The notes below the pieces were generated by a model, which was not told where the DNA came from, made no database searches, and saw nothing but the letters and a program-made list of their open reading frames with translations. DNA of 42,496 bases from a virus. The position numbers were made by a program, and so were the translations under genes. Below are positions 35,431 through 42,427 of this stretch, piece after piece (position 1 is the first letter of the stretch; every line of letters begins with the position of its first letter). Location: IMG/VR virus record IMGVR_UViG_3300028423_001131, positions 1 through 42,496 of that record, one strand, 5' to 3'.

Positions 35431-36803
35431 TGCAACGCAGCGAATCAGAAGAAATCAAACGCATAAACGAGCTAACAAAAGAGATATCGCCTACATTTTG
35501 TTTTGCCAAATGGTATCATGCAAATATATATTTCCAAACAGGCGAAACTCACAGTTGTTATCACCCTGCTCCTCATAAAATCAACGCAGATGCACTAAAG
35601 GACAATCCCAGTGCAATACACAATACAGCACAAAAGAAAGAAGAACGGGCTGCTATGATGCGTGGAGAACAGCCTTTGGGTTGCCAATATTGCTGGAATA
35701 TTGAAAACATGGGTTCTGACTACATCAGCGATAGAAAACAGAGAAACCAAACAATATTCAAAAAGAACAGATTAAATGAAGTTAAACAAGGCGGCGCTGA
35801 ATTTGATGTTAATCCGGAATACTTAGAAGTCAGTTTTGGCAACGAATGCAATTTTCGTTGTGGATATTGTCATCCCAAAGCCAGTAGCAGATATCTTAAC
35901 GAAATCAAGCAGCACGGCCCGTATACCAATGTGAAAAACCACAGGTGTGATATTGATTGGTTTAAAATATACGAAGAGGAAAACAATCCATATTTAGATG
36001 CATTTTGGCGTTGGTGGCCTGAACTCAGCAAAGACCTCAACATACTGAGAATCACCGGCGGCGAACCTACTATACAACAAAGCACTTACAAATTGTTTGA
36101 TATTCTAGATGCCGATCCTAAACCTAATCTTGAACTAAACTGTAACAGCAATCTAGGCGGCAAACCCAAACAACTGGAAAAGTTCACAAATCGTGTTAAC
36201 GATTTGCTGATACACAACAAGATTCGTCAATTCAAGTTGTTCAGTAGTATTGATACTTGGAGTAAACGAGCAGAATACATTCGCGATGGTCTAGATATTG
36301 ATGTTTTTGAAAGAAATTTAGATTACTGGATGTGTAATACCAGTGCGCCCATGACACTGATGATCACATTCAACATTTTCAGTGTAACCACATTCCGTAG
36401 TTTGTTGGAAAAAATACTTGAATGGCGCAGCAAGTACAATGATATAGAAACACATCGGTGGCAACGACTAGGATTTGATACTCCTTATCTCAAAGAACCG
36501 TTGCAATACGACATGAATATACTGCCAAAGAACTATGTCAGCTACATGAAAGATCATCTACAATTTATCAAAGAAAATGTTAACGACAACAGTAAAGATG
36601 CGTTTAGTACCATTGAGTATGAAAAATTTCGCAGAGTAGTAGACTATATGGAAAACACTGAGTACCCAGAAGACAAGATCATACAAGGAAGAACCGATTT
36701 TCACAACTTCTTTACAGAGCAAGACCGCCGTCGTGGTAACGATTTTACTGAGAGTTTTCCTGAAATGGCAGACTTTTTTGAATTATGTAAAAAATATACT
36801 TAA
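35430..36803 (+). CDS. Radical SAM enzyme with N-terminal twitch-type cysteine cluster
   Basis: A 457-residue radical SAM protein. The 4Fe-4S motif is C140-N-F-R-C144-G-Y-C147, and the SAM-binding ITGGEP lies at 208-213. Ahead of the barrel are C24, C43 and C85-Q-Y-C88-W, arranged like a twitch/SPASM auxiliary-cluster domain but placed N-terminally, as in the N-terminal-twitch radical SAM family known from phages and bacteria. Twitch/SPASM enzymes often modify peptides or sugars through radical chemistry. It is the last gene of an operon of sugar-transferase-like genes, so a carbohydrate or glycoprotein substrate is possible. Its 3' end overlaps the convergent GNAT-like gene by 21 bases. Confidence 0.85.
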   Translation: MQRSESEEIKRINELTKEISPTFCFAKWYHANIYFQTGETHSCYHPAPHKINADALKDNPSAIHNTAQKKEERAAMMRGEQPLGCQYCWNIENMGSDYISDRKQRNQTIFKKNRLNEVKQGGAEFDVNPEYLEVSFGNECNFRCGYCHPKASSRYLNEIKQHGPYTNVKNHRCDIDWFKIYEEENNPYLDAFWRWWPELSKDLNILRITGGEPTIQQSTYKLFDILDADPKPNLELNCNSNLGGKPKQLEKFTNRVNDLLIHNKIRQFKLFSSIDTWSKRAEYIRDGLDIDVFERNLDYWMCNTSAPMTLMITFNIFSVTTFRSLLEKILEWRSKYNDIETHRWQRLGFDTPYLKEPLQYDMNILPKNYVSYMKDHLQFIKENVNDNSKDAFSTIEYEKFRRVVDYMENTEYPEDKIIQGRTDFHNFFTEQDRRRGNDFTESFPEMADFFELCKKYT

Positions 36804-37376
36804 TACGTCTTTAGCTTTTTTCCAGCCGTGTTGCTCTAACTGCTTATAGTATTCATCTACATTTACTCGCCAGAAACACTGAAAAGTTCCTTTATACTCT
36901 AATTCAATAGGATCTTCTAGCACACCAATTTTCCTCATTAGTGGACAATATAATCGATGAACGCTTTGTTGGCTTCCAATTTCGTTTTCATTACTGCTTA
37001 TGTACATTGGATTTTCTTTTCCAACATGTTCGATACAAACCGGAATTAGCATTTGTGGTGCCGGCCCTTGGTGAGTTTTTATTTGATTGTATGTATAGAT
37101 TCTAGTGATATTGCTATGAGGTATTAAACAAGTTCTTGCTGCAATCCTATAAGCATTTTTTCCTAATATGCCTAGTTCTTTTAAACTATGGCTTACGCTA
37201 GTACCTACTATTTTATCTTTATAATAAAGAAGAAACAGTGTGCTATCTTCATATTTTGAAATATAATCAATAAGCATTTCTTTGCTATTGTTGTTGTAAA
37301 ATCCTCTTTCCTTGGCACTCTTGAAGAACTCGGTTAAGTCTTGACTGCCGTTATAAATTTCTAACTTATAATCCAT
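36783..37376 (-). CDS. Small GNAT-like protein downstream of the halogenase
   Basis: A 197-residue protein, last in the minus-strand cassette, with its start overlapping the halogenase 3' end by 11 bases. A strand pair FLLYYKDKIVGTSVSHSL followed by AYRIAARTCLIP looks like the central sheet of an N-acyltransferase (GNAT) fold, but the acetyl-CoA pyrophosphate loop (Q/R-x-x-G-x-G/A) is not clear. The C-terminal half has RLYCPLMRKIGV and FQCFWRVNVDEYYKQLEQHGW. Coupling to an AMP-forming ligase and a halogenase would suit a protein that transfers or binds an acyl or aminoacyl group. The GNAT call is tentative. The stop lies inside the radical SAM 3' end, with no terminator visible. Confidence 0.6.
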   Translation of the reverse strand: MDYKLEIYNGSQDLTEFFKSAKERGFYNNNSKEMLIDYISKYEDSTLFLLYYKDKIVGTSVSHSLKELGILGKNAYRIAARTCLIPHSNITRIYTYNQIKTHQGPAPQMLIPVCIEHVGKENPMYISSNENEIGSQQSVHRLYCPLMRKIGVLEDPIELEYKGTFQCFWRVNVDEYYKQLEQHGWKKAKDVLSIFFT

Positions 37377-38886
37377 GAAAATCTTTCATAAAATCTAAAT
37401 AATCTCTAGATTGATTGCATTGTAAATATAATTTGTTTTTTCTATCGTTTAAATATTTCAAATACTTGTTTTGAACGTCTTTATCTATGTTTTTGCTCCA
37501 ACTGCCTAAATCACCAATCCAAGTACTGGCTAATTCCAACCACATGTATTCAGGAAACATAGTGTATTGTTGTGTTGCAGAGTACAGTGTGGCTAATTTG
37601 TGATTGTACTTGTCTTTAATTAACTGAGTATGGTTGTTCTTGGCGCCGCGCGTCCGTTGCTCTTCCCAAAAATAATCTCCTCTTGGACACAATGTATAAT
37701 GCACGTCGATAAAATCTGCAATATCGTCTATAGTATAAGACACTCTGTGATTAAAATCATCGATGTTGTTTTCATTTAGATAACGTTCAAAACATTTAAT
37801 ACTTGACCAAATTATATAAAGAGCATTTGCTTCCAGTGGTTCTACAAATCCTGCTGTCATGCCTATAGGAAATACGTTGCCTACAGCTGGCGTTTTTAAT
37901 CTAGCAGGTGTCCATTTTAAATTTCTCGGCTCCGCAATATTTTGATCATCGATTATTTGTAAAAATTCTTTTTTTGCTCGATTGTCATTGAAGTATTTGT
38001 CGCTGTATACTAGACCGCAACCCATTCGATCTATTAATCCAATTTTAAAAATCCAGCCCTTTTCATTCCAAATACTTCTAGTATAGTTTTTCATCTCATT
38101 TTCTTGATCTACATAACGCAATGGCGCCACCCATGCACTATTACATGGTGTGTCATATAACTTTAATTCTGTGTTTACATAGTTAATTAAAATTCTATGC
38201 TGACCGCTTGCATCTAACCAATAATCACTAGTATGAATGTCGCCGTTTTCTAGTTTTACAGATAGTATACAATCGTCTTTTATTTCTGCATTTACTATTT
38301 TTTGTTTAATAGTTTTTACACCTAATTTTTTACAAAAATTGTCTTTTAAATAATTGCAAATTTTTTCAGCGTCTACATGATATGCATAACTAAATTTATG
38401 ATGGATATATTGATTATTATCAAACGGAGATTTTAAACTTTCCATAAATTCATGATTAACATTAAAATCTTTTGAAAAATTAGTAGACAAATTATTGTTA
38501 AAAAGATCTATCCACACATCAGTTGATCTAAAATCGTTAGTTCCTAAATTTCTCATGTCTTCCCAAGATACTGATTTGTTGGCTAAAATTTTATTCATAG
38601 GCTCGTTATATGAAAATGCAAAAAATTGTTTTGTATCTTTATCTGTCCAGTTCTCAAAACAGTTAGCATATTTGTAAATGCTTCCAGTTTCTAGCATCCA
38701 TTCCGATTCGGGTATCTCTAAATCATTAAAAAATACAGATATATACGGAGTTACACTTTCACCTACTCCTATAGCAGGTATACTATCGGTGTAGATCATA
38801 CAAACTTCGTATTCAGGAAACTTTTTTTTAACATATGCGGCGGCCATCGACCCGGCTGCACCGCCGCCGACAACGGTAATTTTCAA
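37366..38886 (-). CDS. Flavin-dependent halogenase (tryptophan-halogenase superfamily)
   Basis: A 506-residue enzyme expected to use FADH2, oxygen and halide to halogenate an electron-rich substrate. The FAD-binding GGGAAG is at 7-12 and GVGESVTP at 40-47. K72 in SIYKYANCFENW aligns with the catalytic lysine of PrnA-type enzymes, and FVEPLEA (347-353) holds E352 in the place of the catalytic glutamate. LDASGQ (225-229) is also typical. The W-x-W-x-I-P motif is changed to WIFKIG (278-283). Viral halogenases are known (VirX1 of a cyanophage prefers iodide), and this may be a relative. It starts at TTG inside a TTGA overlap with the ligase gene. A flavin reductase is not in the window and would come from the host. 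Confidence 0.87.
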   Translation of the reverse strand: MKITVVGGGAAGSMAAAYVKKKFPEYEVCMIYTDSIPAIGVGESVTPYISVFFNDLEIPESEWMLETGSIYKYANCFENWTDKDTKQFFAFSYNEPMNKILANKSVSWEDMRNLGTNDFRSTDVWIDLFNNNLSTNFSKDFNVNHEFMESLKSPFDNNQYIHHKFSYAYHVDAEKICNYLKDNFCKKLGVKTIKQKIVNAEIKDDCILSVKLENGDIHTSDYWLDASGQHRILINYVNTELKLYDTPCNSAWVAPLRYVDQENEMKNYTRSIWNEKGWIFKIGLIDRMGCGLVYSDKYFNDNRAKKEFLQIIDDQNIAEPRNLKWTPARLKTPAVGNVFPIGMTAGFVEPLEANALYIIWSSIKCFERYLNENNIDDFNHRVSYTIDDIADFIDVHYTLCPRGDYFWEEQRTRGAKNNHTQLIKDKYNHKLATLYSATQQYTMFPEYMWLELASTWIGDLGSWSKNIDKDVQNKYLKYLNDRKNKLYLQCNQSRDYLDFMKDFHGL

Positions 38887-39941
38887 AATGTTTGTGTCCT
38901 TATAATTTTCTTTAAATTATCATCTACTTTTATTTCGTTTACTACTTTTAATCTAAAACGAGGAATATGTCTGTGCTGATCTACAAACAATTTTGTATTG
39001 TTTAGGTTCCCTGTATAATACACCATACATTGATTGCCCGCTTGTTGACATAGCGCCAGATCGGCACCGGCTTCTACTGCTGACTTTTCAATTTGTTCAG
39101 GATATACTCTAACTGTATCTTGTTTAAACATATTGTGTACGCGCCCATTTAACGTGAATCTATCATAATTGCCATCTACACAATCACCGCTAATCCACAT
39201 ATCAGACTGACTACTCCAACGACAGTGTATTTGACCGTCAACAATATCTAGCTCGACGCCCGGCGCTATACTATCTTTTGTATAAGTGTTTTCTTCTTCG
39301 CTGTATAGTACAATAGGAGGGACTTCTGTACTGCCGTATACATTATATACTTTGTTAGGACGATGTTCTCTTAATTCATCTAACATTCCGCTCGGAGTAA
39401 AATCACTGCCGGTGATTAATGTATCAATACTGCTATAGTCTAAATTTTTCCAATTATTGTGTTTATGTAGAGTTTTCCATACGTTTGGCAATATAAGCGT
39501 ATGAGTTGGGCGTATTTTGTGTACTCTATTAATATAATCAATACCTTTAAAAGTTTCTATGTAAAGTTCGCAATCTAATTTAAGTGCAATATATACACTT
39601 AATACACTAAACGCAATTCCTTTTGGGCTATAGTAACTTAATATTTTGCTATTTTTATCTAAATTTAAAATTTTTATATTTGAATTTACAACTTGTTCAA
39701 TGGTTTCTCGACTGTGCTCAATCCGTTGAGGAAATCCTGTTGTACCGCTTGTAGATAAGTTAAGAAATTTACTACCTTTGTGTCCGTAGCTATAGCCATT
39801 TTGCCAATGCCAGTTGTTTAGCAATTTAAGAACATTTTGTTCCCAGTCAAGACAATTGCTGTAACAATCTATAGGATTACTTGTAACATAATCTTTAACA
39901 TATTGCTCAGAGATTTTCTCACCGTTGATAAAAATTTTCAT
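38883..39941 (-). CDS. Compact AMP-forming (ANL superfamily) adenylating enzyme
   Basis: A 352-residue adenylate-forming ligase, about 150-200 residues shorter than usual. The core motifs are in order: P-loop LSTSGTTGFPQRIEHS (A3, 62-77), VYGSTE (A5, 201-206), SGD (A7, 251-253), GRVHNMFKQDTVRVYPEQIE (A8, 266-285) and DNLKKIIRT (A10 lysine at 344 or 345). The N-terminal subdomain is what is reduced: the P-loop falls near 65 instead of about 150-200. It should activate a carboxylic acid as acyl-AMP; the substrate cannot be read. It has a sigma70-type promoter and AGGAG ribosome site, and is first in the cassette with the halogenase and GNAT-like protein. Confidence 0.83.
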   Translation of the reverse strand: MKIFINGEKISEQYVKDYVTSNPIDCYSNCLDWEQNVLKLLNNWHWQNGYSYGHKGSKFLNLSTSGTTGFPQRIEHSRETIEQVVNSNIKILNLDKNSKILSYYSPKGIAFSVLSVYIALKLDCELYIETFKGIDYINRVHKIRPTHTLILPNVWKTLHKHNNWKNLDYSSIDTLITGSDFTPSGMLDELREHRPNKVYNVYGSTEVPPIVLYSEEENTYTKDSIAPGVELDIVDGQIHCRWSSQSDMWISGDCVDGNYDRFTLNGRVHNMFKQDTVRVYPEQIEKSAVEAGADLALCQQAGNQCMVYYTGNLNNTKLFVDQHRHIPRFRLKVVNEIKVDDNLKKIIRTQTF

Positions 39942-39950
39942 ACCTACTCC

Positions 39951-39979
39951 TAACTGGATATATTATAACATAACAGTTA
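39951..39979 (-). promoter_or_regulatory. Short inverted repeat flanking the -10 of the ligase promoter
   Basis: TAACTG at 39951-39956 is mirrored as CAGTTA at 39974-39979 with 17 bases between, enclosing the -10. It is only 6 bp per arm, so an operator role is a weak inference supported by a similar arrangement at 31893-31918. Confidence 0.3.
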
Positions 39980-39990
39980 GTGCAAGTCAA
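39962..39990 (-). promoter_or_regulatory. Sigma70-type promoter of the ligase-halogenase cassette
   Basis: Read on the minus strand: TTGACT (39990-39985), a 17-base spacer ending in TGT, then TATAAT (39967-39962). The TGn makes an extended -10. Transcription should begin near 39955, about 14 bases before the ATG. The -35 lies within the last codons of the upstream fibre gene. Confidence 0.82.
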
Positions 39991-41026
39991 TCCATTTGTT
40001 GCCGTCGAATCCTTGAAATTTTTTACTGCTTTCGTTAAACACAATCATTCCAGCTTTGGTTGGCAAACTATCCCTCTGTGCAAGATTTATTCCTCTTGCT
40101 TGTAGCACAGGCACACTGAGAATGCCTTTGCCGTCCAATTCCAGTCTTGTTGAAGTTATAGCAGATGGCATTTTAACTCCGTCACTGACACTGATAAAAA
40201 ACTTTGAAGGCATGTAATCATTGACTGTACCGTTGTCCATGGCAAACCCATAAATGCCAGAATCTCTAAATTCATTTTCATGGTATGCATATGATGTATG
40301 GGCAACAAAAACCTCATTGGGTTCGAAGGTTTCACTGACAGTTGACAAAAAATTGTTGCCTTTGAATGTTCTATAAATAATTGCAGGATCGAGTTGTGTG
40401 TCTCTCAATAGTTTATAACTTAATAATTTACCTACTGCATGTATTTCGTGATCGTTGTCACCGATTTGTATTTGTTTATTTGTTCCTAGAATCTTTGTTT
40501 TTTTCAGTGACGTATCGATTATGGTTTCCAAAGTAACAGGATCAATAACATTTCCGTAAAGATTGCCGATGAAATTTGTTTCAGGGTTGCTGTTTAATGA
40601 ATCGTCTGTAATCAGTGTGCCATGAAATTCACCATAGAATCTTCCTTCAAAATAGTCTGCTCGTATACTGCTGTTTTGAGTATCAACGATACATTCGCCG
40701 TTTGTGTCAAGAATATTTCCAAAAACATCGCCGTAAAACGCTTTGCTATCTGAATCTAATACTAATTCATTGTCATTGTTGAATAAATTGCCCATTAGAT
40801 TCGCAGTTACTATACTGTTTTCAGTGTCTACAATTATGTTACCACTGATATCTTCCAAGTTGCCAACCAAAGGTCCGTACAATTTTTCATTTGCTGTATC
40901 AACCATAAGAGTGTCGTTGTCAGACACTATGTCTGTCTTTATACAGCTGGACCAGCTGTCAACAAGCAATTTGCCATCGGCGCCAACTACGTCTATTCTA
41001 TATTGATCACCTGGTATGAAATCCAT
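39977..41026 (-). CDS. Fibre-like virion protein with about 25-residue repeats
   Basis: A 349-residue protein. Residues about 8-130 contain five imperfect repeats of some 24-26 residues with a GN-x-x-(D/N)-x-x-(G/N)-x-x-V-(V/L)-D-(T/S) core (for example VGNLEDISGNIIVDTENSIV, then FGNILDTNGECIVDTQNSSI). This is a repeat pattern typical of beta-structured fibre stalks. The C-terminus ends AGMIVFNESSKKFQGFDGNKWIDLH (key part: KKFQGFDGNKWIDLH), a common end of phage fibre proteins. It has a late-type promoter and a GGAGG ribosome site. It is the only virion-type gene on the minus strand here, wedged between early-type operons, so it may be an exchangeable host-range fibre. Confidence 0.75.
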   Translation of the reverse strand: MDFIPGDQYRIDVVGADGKLLVDSWSSCIKTDIVSDNDTLMVDTANEKLYGPLVGNLEDISGNIIVDTENSIVTANLMGNLFNNDNELVLDSDSKAFYGDVFGNILDTNGECIVDTQNSSIRADYFEGRFYGEFHGTLITDDSLNSNPETNFIGNLYGNVIDPVTLETIIDTSLKKTKILGTNKQIQIGDNDHEIHAVGKLLSYKLLRDTQLDPAIIYRTFKGNNFLSTVSETFEPNEVFVAHTSYAYHENEFRDSGIYGFAMDNGTVNDYMPSKFFISVSDGVKMPSAITSTRLELDGKGILSVPVLQARGINLAQRDSLPTKAGMIVFNESSKKFQGFDGNKWIDLH

Positions 41027-41044
41027 TACATTCCTCCGCTTGTG

Positions 41045-41052
41045 TATTTATC
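41045..41052 (-). promoter_or_regulatory. Late-type promoter GATAAATA of the minus-strand fibre gene
   Basis: On the minus strand GATAAATA ends 18 bases before the fibre ATG and is followed by GGAGG (41037-41033). It is identical to three plus-strand octamers before virion genes. Confidence 0.65.
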
Positions 41053-41063
41053 TAAATTATGCA

Positions 41064-41092
41064 TTGACAAGTTTTTGATATTGCTATATAAT
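41064..41092 (+). promoter_or_regulatory. Perfect-consensus sigma70 promoter
   Basis: TTGACA at 41064-41069, 17 bases, TATAAT at 41087-41092: all 12 consensus positions at ideal spacing. Transcription should start at about 41098-41100, on or next to the ATG at 41099. It is divergent from the late-type promoter only 11 bases away. Confidence 0.88.
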
Positions 41093-41098
41093 CTTTTT

Positions 41099-42427
41099 AT
41101 GTATGATATATTCTTTATTGACGAAAAACAAAAATTTACACAAAAATGGTTACATTTTAAACAAGATTATCCATTTGCTAAAAATGTATCGTCATTTAGG
41201 GATGCTCAACTTAAATCAGTTACCAAGTTTTTTTGGGTAGTATGGTCAGATATTAATATCAGTGACGAGTTTGATTTCTCCTATACTCCAGATTCTGGAA
41301 GTCAAGAATATGTGCATGTATTTCTCAATGGTGAATCATACGATGGTGTTTGTTTAGTACCAAAAAAATCTGAAATTTCAGAAAATGAAATAAAAACTAG
41401 ATTTTTCGCATCAAAAAAAACAATGCAAATACAAGCAAGTTGTCCTACAAAATACGATGTATTTGAAATAGACAGCTATGAGGAATATTTAGAAGCACAC
41501 AAGAAAAGTAAAACAGAACTGTTTTACGCTATACCTTCGTCTGTAACAGTGAATCCTGATTTTAATTTTGATATATATTTCTCTCATCACAATCAATACG
41601 ATAGAAGAACGAATCATGTACTATTGAACGGTAAGTATCACGATGGCATTATACTATGCAGCACGCAGACGAAAATCAGTGCTAAAGAATGGAAATTTAA
41701 ATTTATTGCTGCAAAAAAAGAACACGATATTTTAGCTAGTTGGCCGAAATCCTATGACACAGTGTATATCAGTTACAATGAACCAAATGCAGATAAAAAC
41801 TATCAAACACTGTTAGAAAAAGTGCCAGATGCCAAAAGAGTGCATGGCGTCAAAGGAATTCATCAAGCACATATAGAAGCAGCAAAATTAGCAAATACAG
41901 ATATGTTTTGGGTGGTCGACGGAGACGCAGAAATTTTAGATGATTTTAATTTTGACTATCAAGTTCCAAAATGGCAGTTAAACCATGTGCACGTATGGCG
42001 TAGTAAGAATCCTGTCAATGACTTGGTTTATGGCTATGGCGGTGTAAAGTTGCTTCCAAGACAGCAAACTATTGACATGGATATTTCAAAACCTGACATG
42101 ACAACTAGTATCAGTAATAAATTTGTAGCAGTAAAAGAAATCTCAAATGTCACATGTTTTAACACTGATCCATTTAGCACATGGCGTAGTGCATTTAGAG
42201 AATGTTGTAAATTAGCATCTAAAACAATTGATAGACAGAAAGACAACGAAACAGATTATCGTTTGAAAATTTGGCAAACAGAGGGTAAAGATAAACCATA
42301 CGGCGAATATGCAATTGCCGGTGCAAAAGCAGGAGCCAGTTATGGTAAAAAATATAAAAATTCACCTGAAGATTTGTATAAAATAAACGACTTTGAATGG
42401 CTAAAGGAACAATTTAATGACTCGTAA
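41099..42427 (+). CDS. Triplicated transferase-like protein, last copy with DGD motif; leaderless start
   Basis: A 442-residue protein starting MYDIFFIDEK at 41099. A longer frame exists from 41003, but it would cross the promoter. No ribosome site precedes the ATG, and it falls on the predicted transcription start. Three tandem modules begin at Y2-D, Y119-D and Y219-D. Each has a start strand, an aromatic strand (KFFWVVWSD at 43-51, LFYAIPSSV at 141-149, MFWVVDGDA at 269-277) and a DFNFD-like segment followed by NHV. Only the third keeps the full helix (RVHGVKGIHQAHIEAAKL) and D274-G-D276. It is therefore a paralogue of the protein at 34501 with two degenerate copies in front. A GT-A-like catalytic role for module 3 is inferred; modules 1 and 2 may bind substrate. 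Confidence 0.68.
   Translation: MYDIFFIDEKQKFTQKWLHFKQDYPFAKNVSSFRDAQLKSVTKFFWVVWSDINISDEFDFSYTPDSGSQEYVHVFLNGESYDGVCLVPKKSEISENEIKTRFFASKKTMQIQASCPTKYDVFEIDSYEEYLEAHKKSKTELFYAIPSSVTVNPDFNFDIYFSHHNQYDRRTNHVLLNGKYHDGIILCSTQTKISAKEWKFKFIAAKKEHDILASWPKSYDTVYISYNEPNADKNYQTLLEKVPDAKRVHGVKGIHQAHIEAAKLANTDMFWVVDGDAEILDDFNFDYQVPKWQLNHVHVWRSKNPVNDLVYGYGGVKLLPRQQTIDMDISKPDMTTSISNKFVAVKEISNVTCFNTDPFSTWRSAFRECCKLASKTIDRQKDNETDYRLKIWQTEGKDKPYGEYAIAGAKAGASYGKKYKNSPEDLYKINDFEWLKEQFNDS

Noticed and set aside
41003-41098. Longer open frame upstream of the triplicated transferase-like gene
   Set aside because: It would run antisense through the start of the fibre gene and across the consensus promoter. The module repeat begins right at MYDIFF, so 41099 is the better start.
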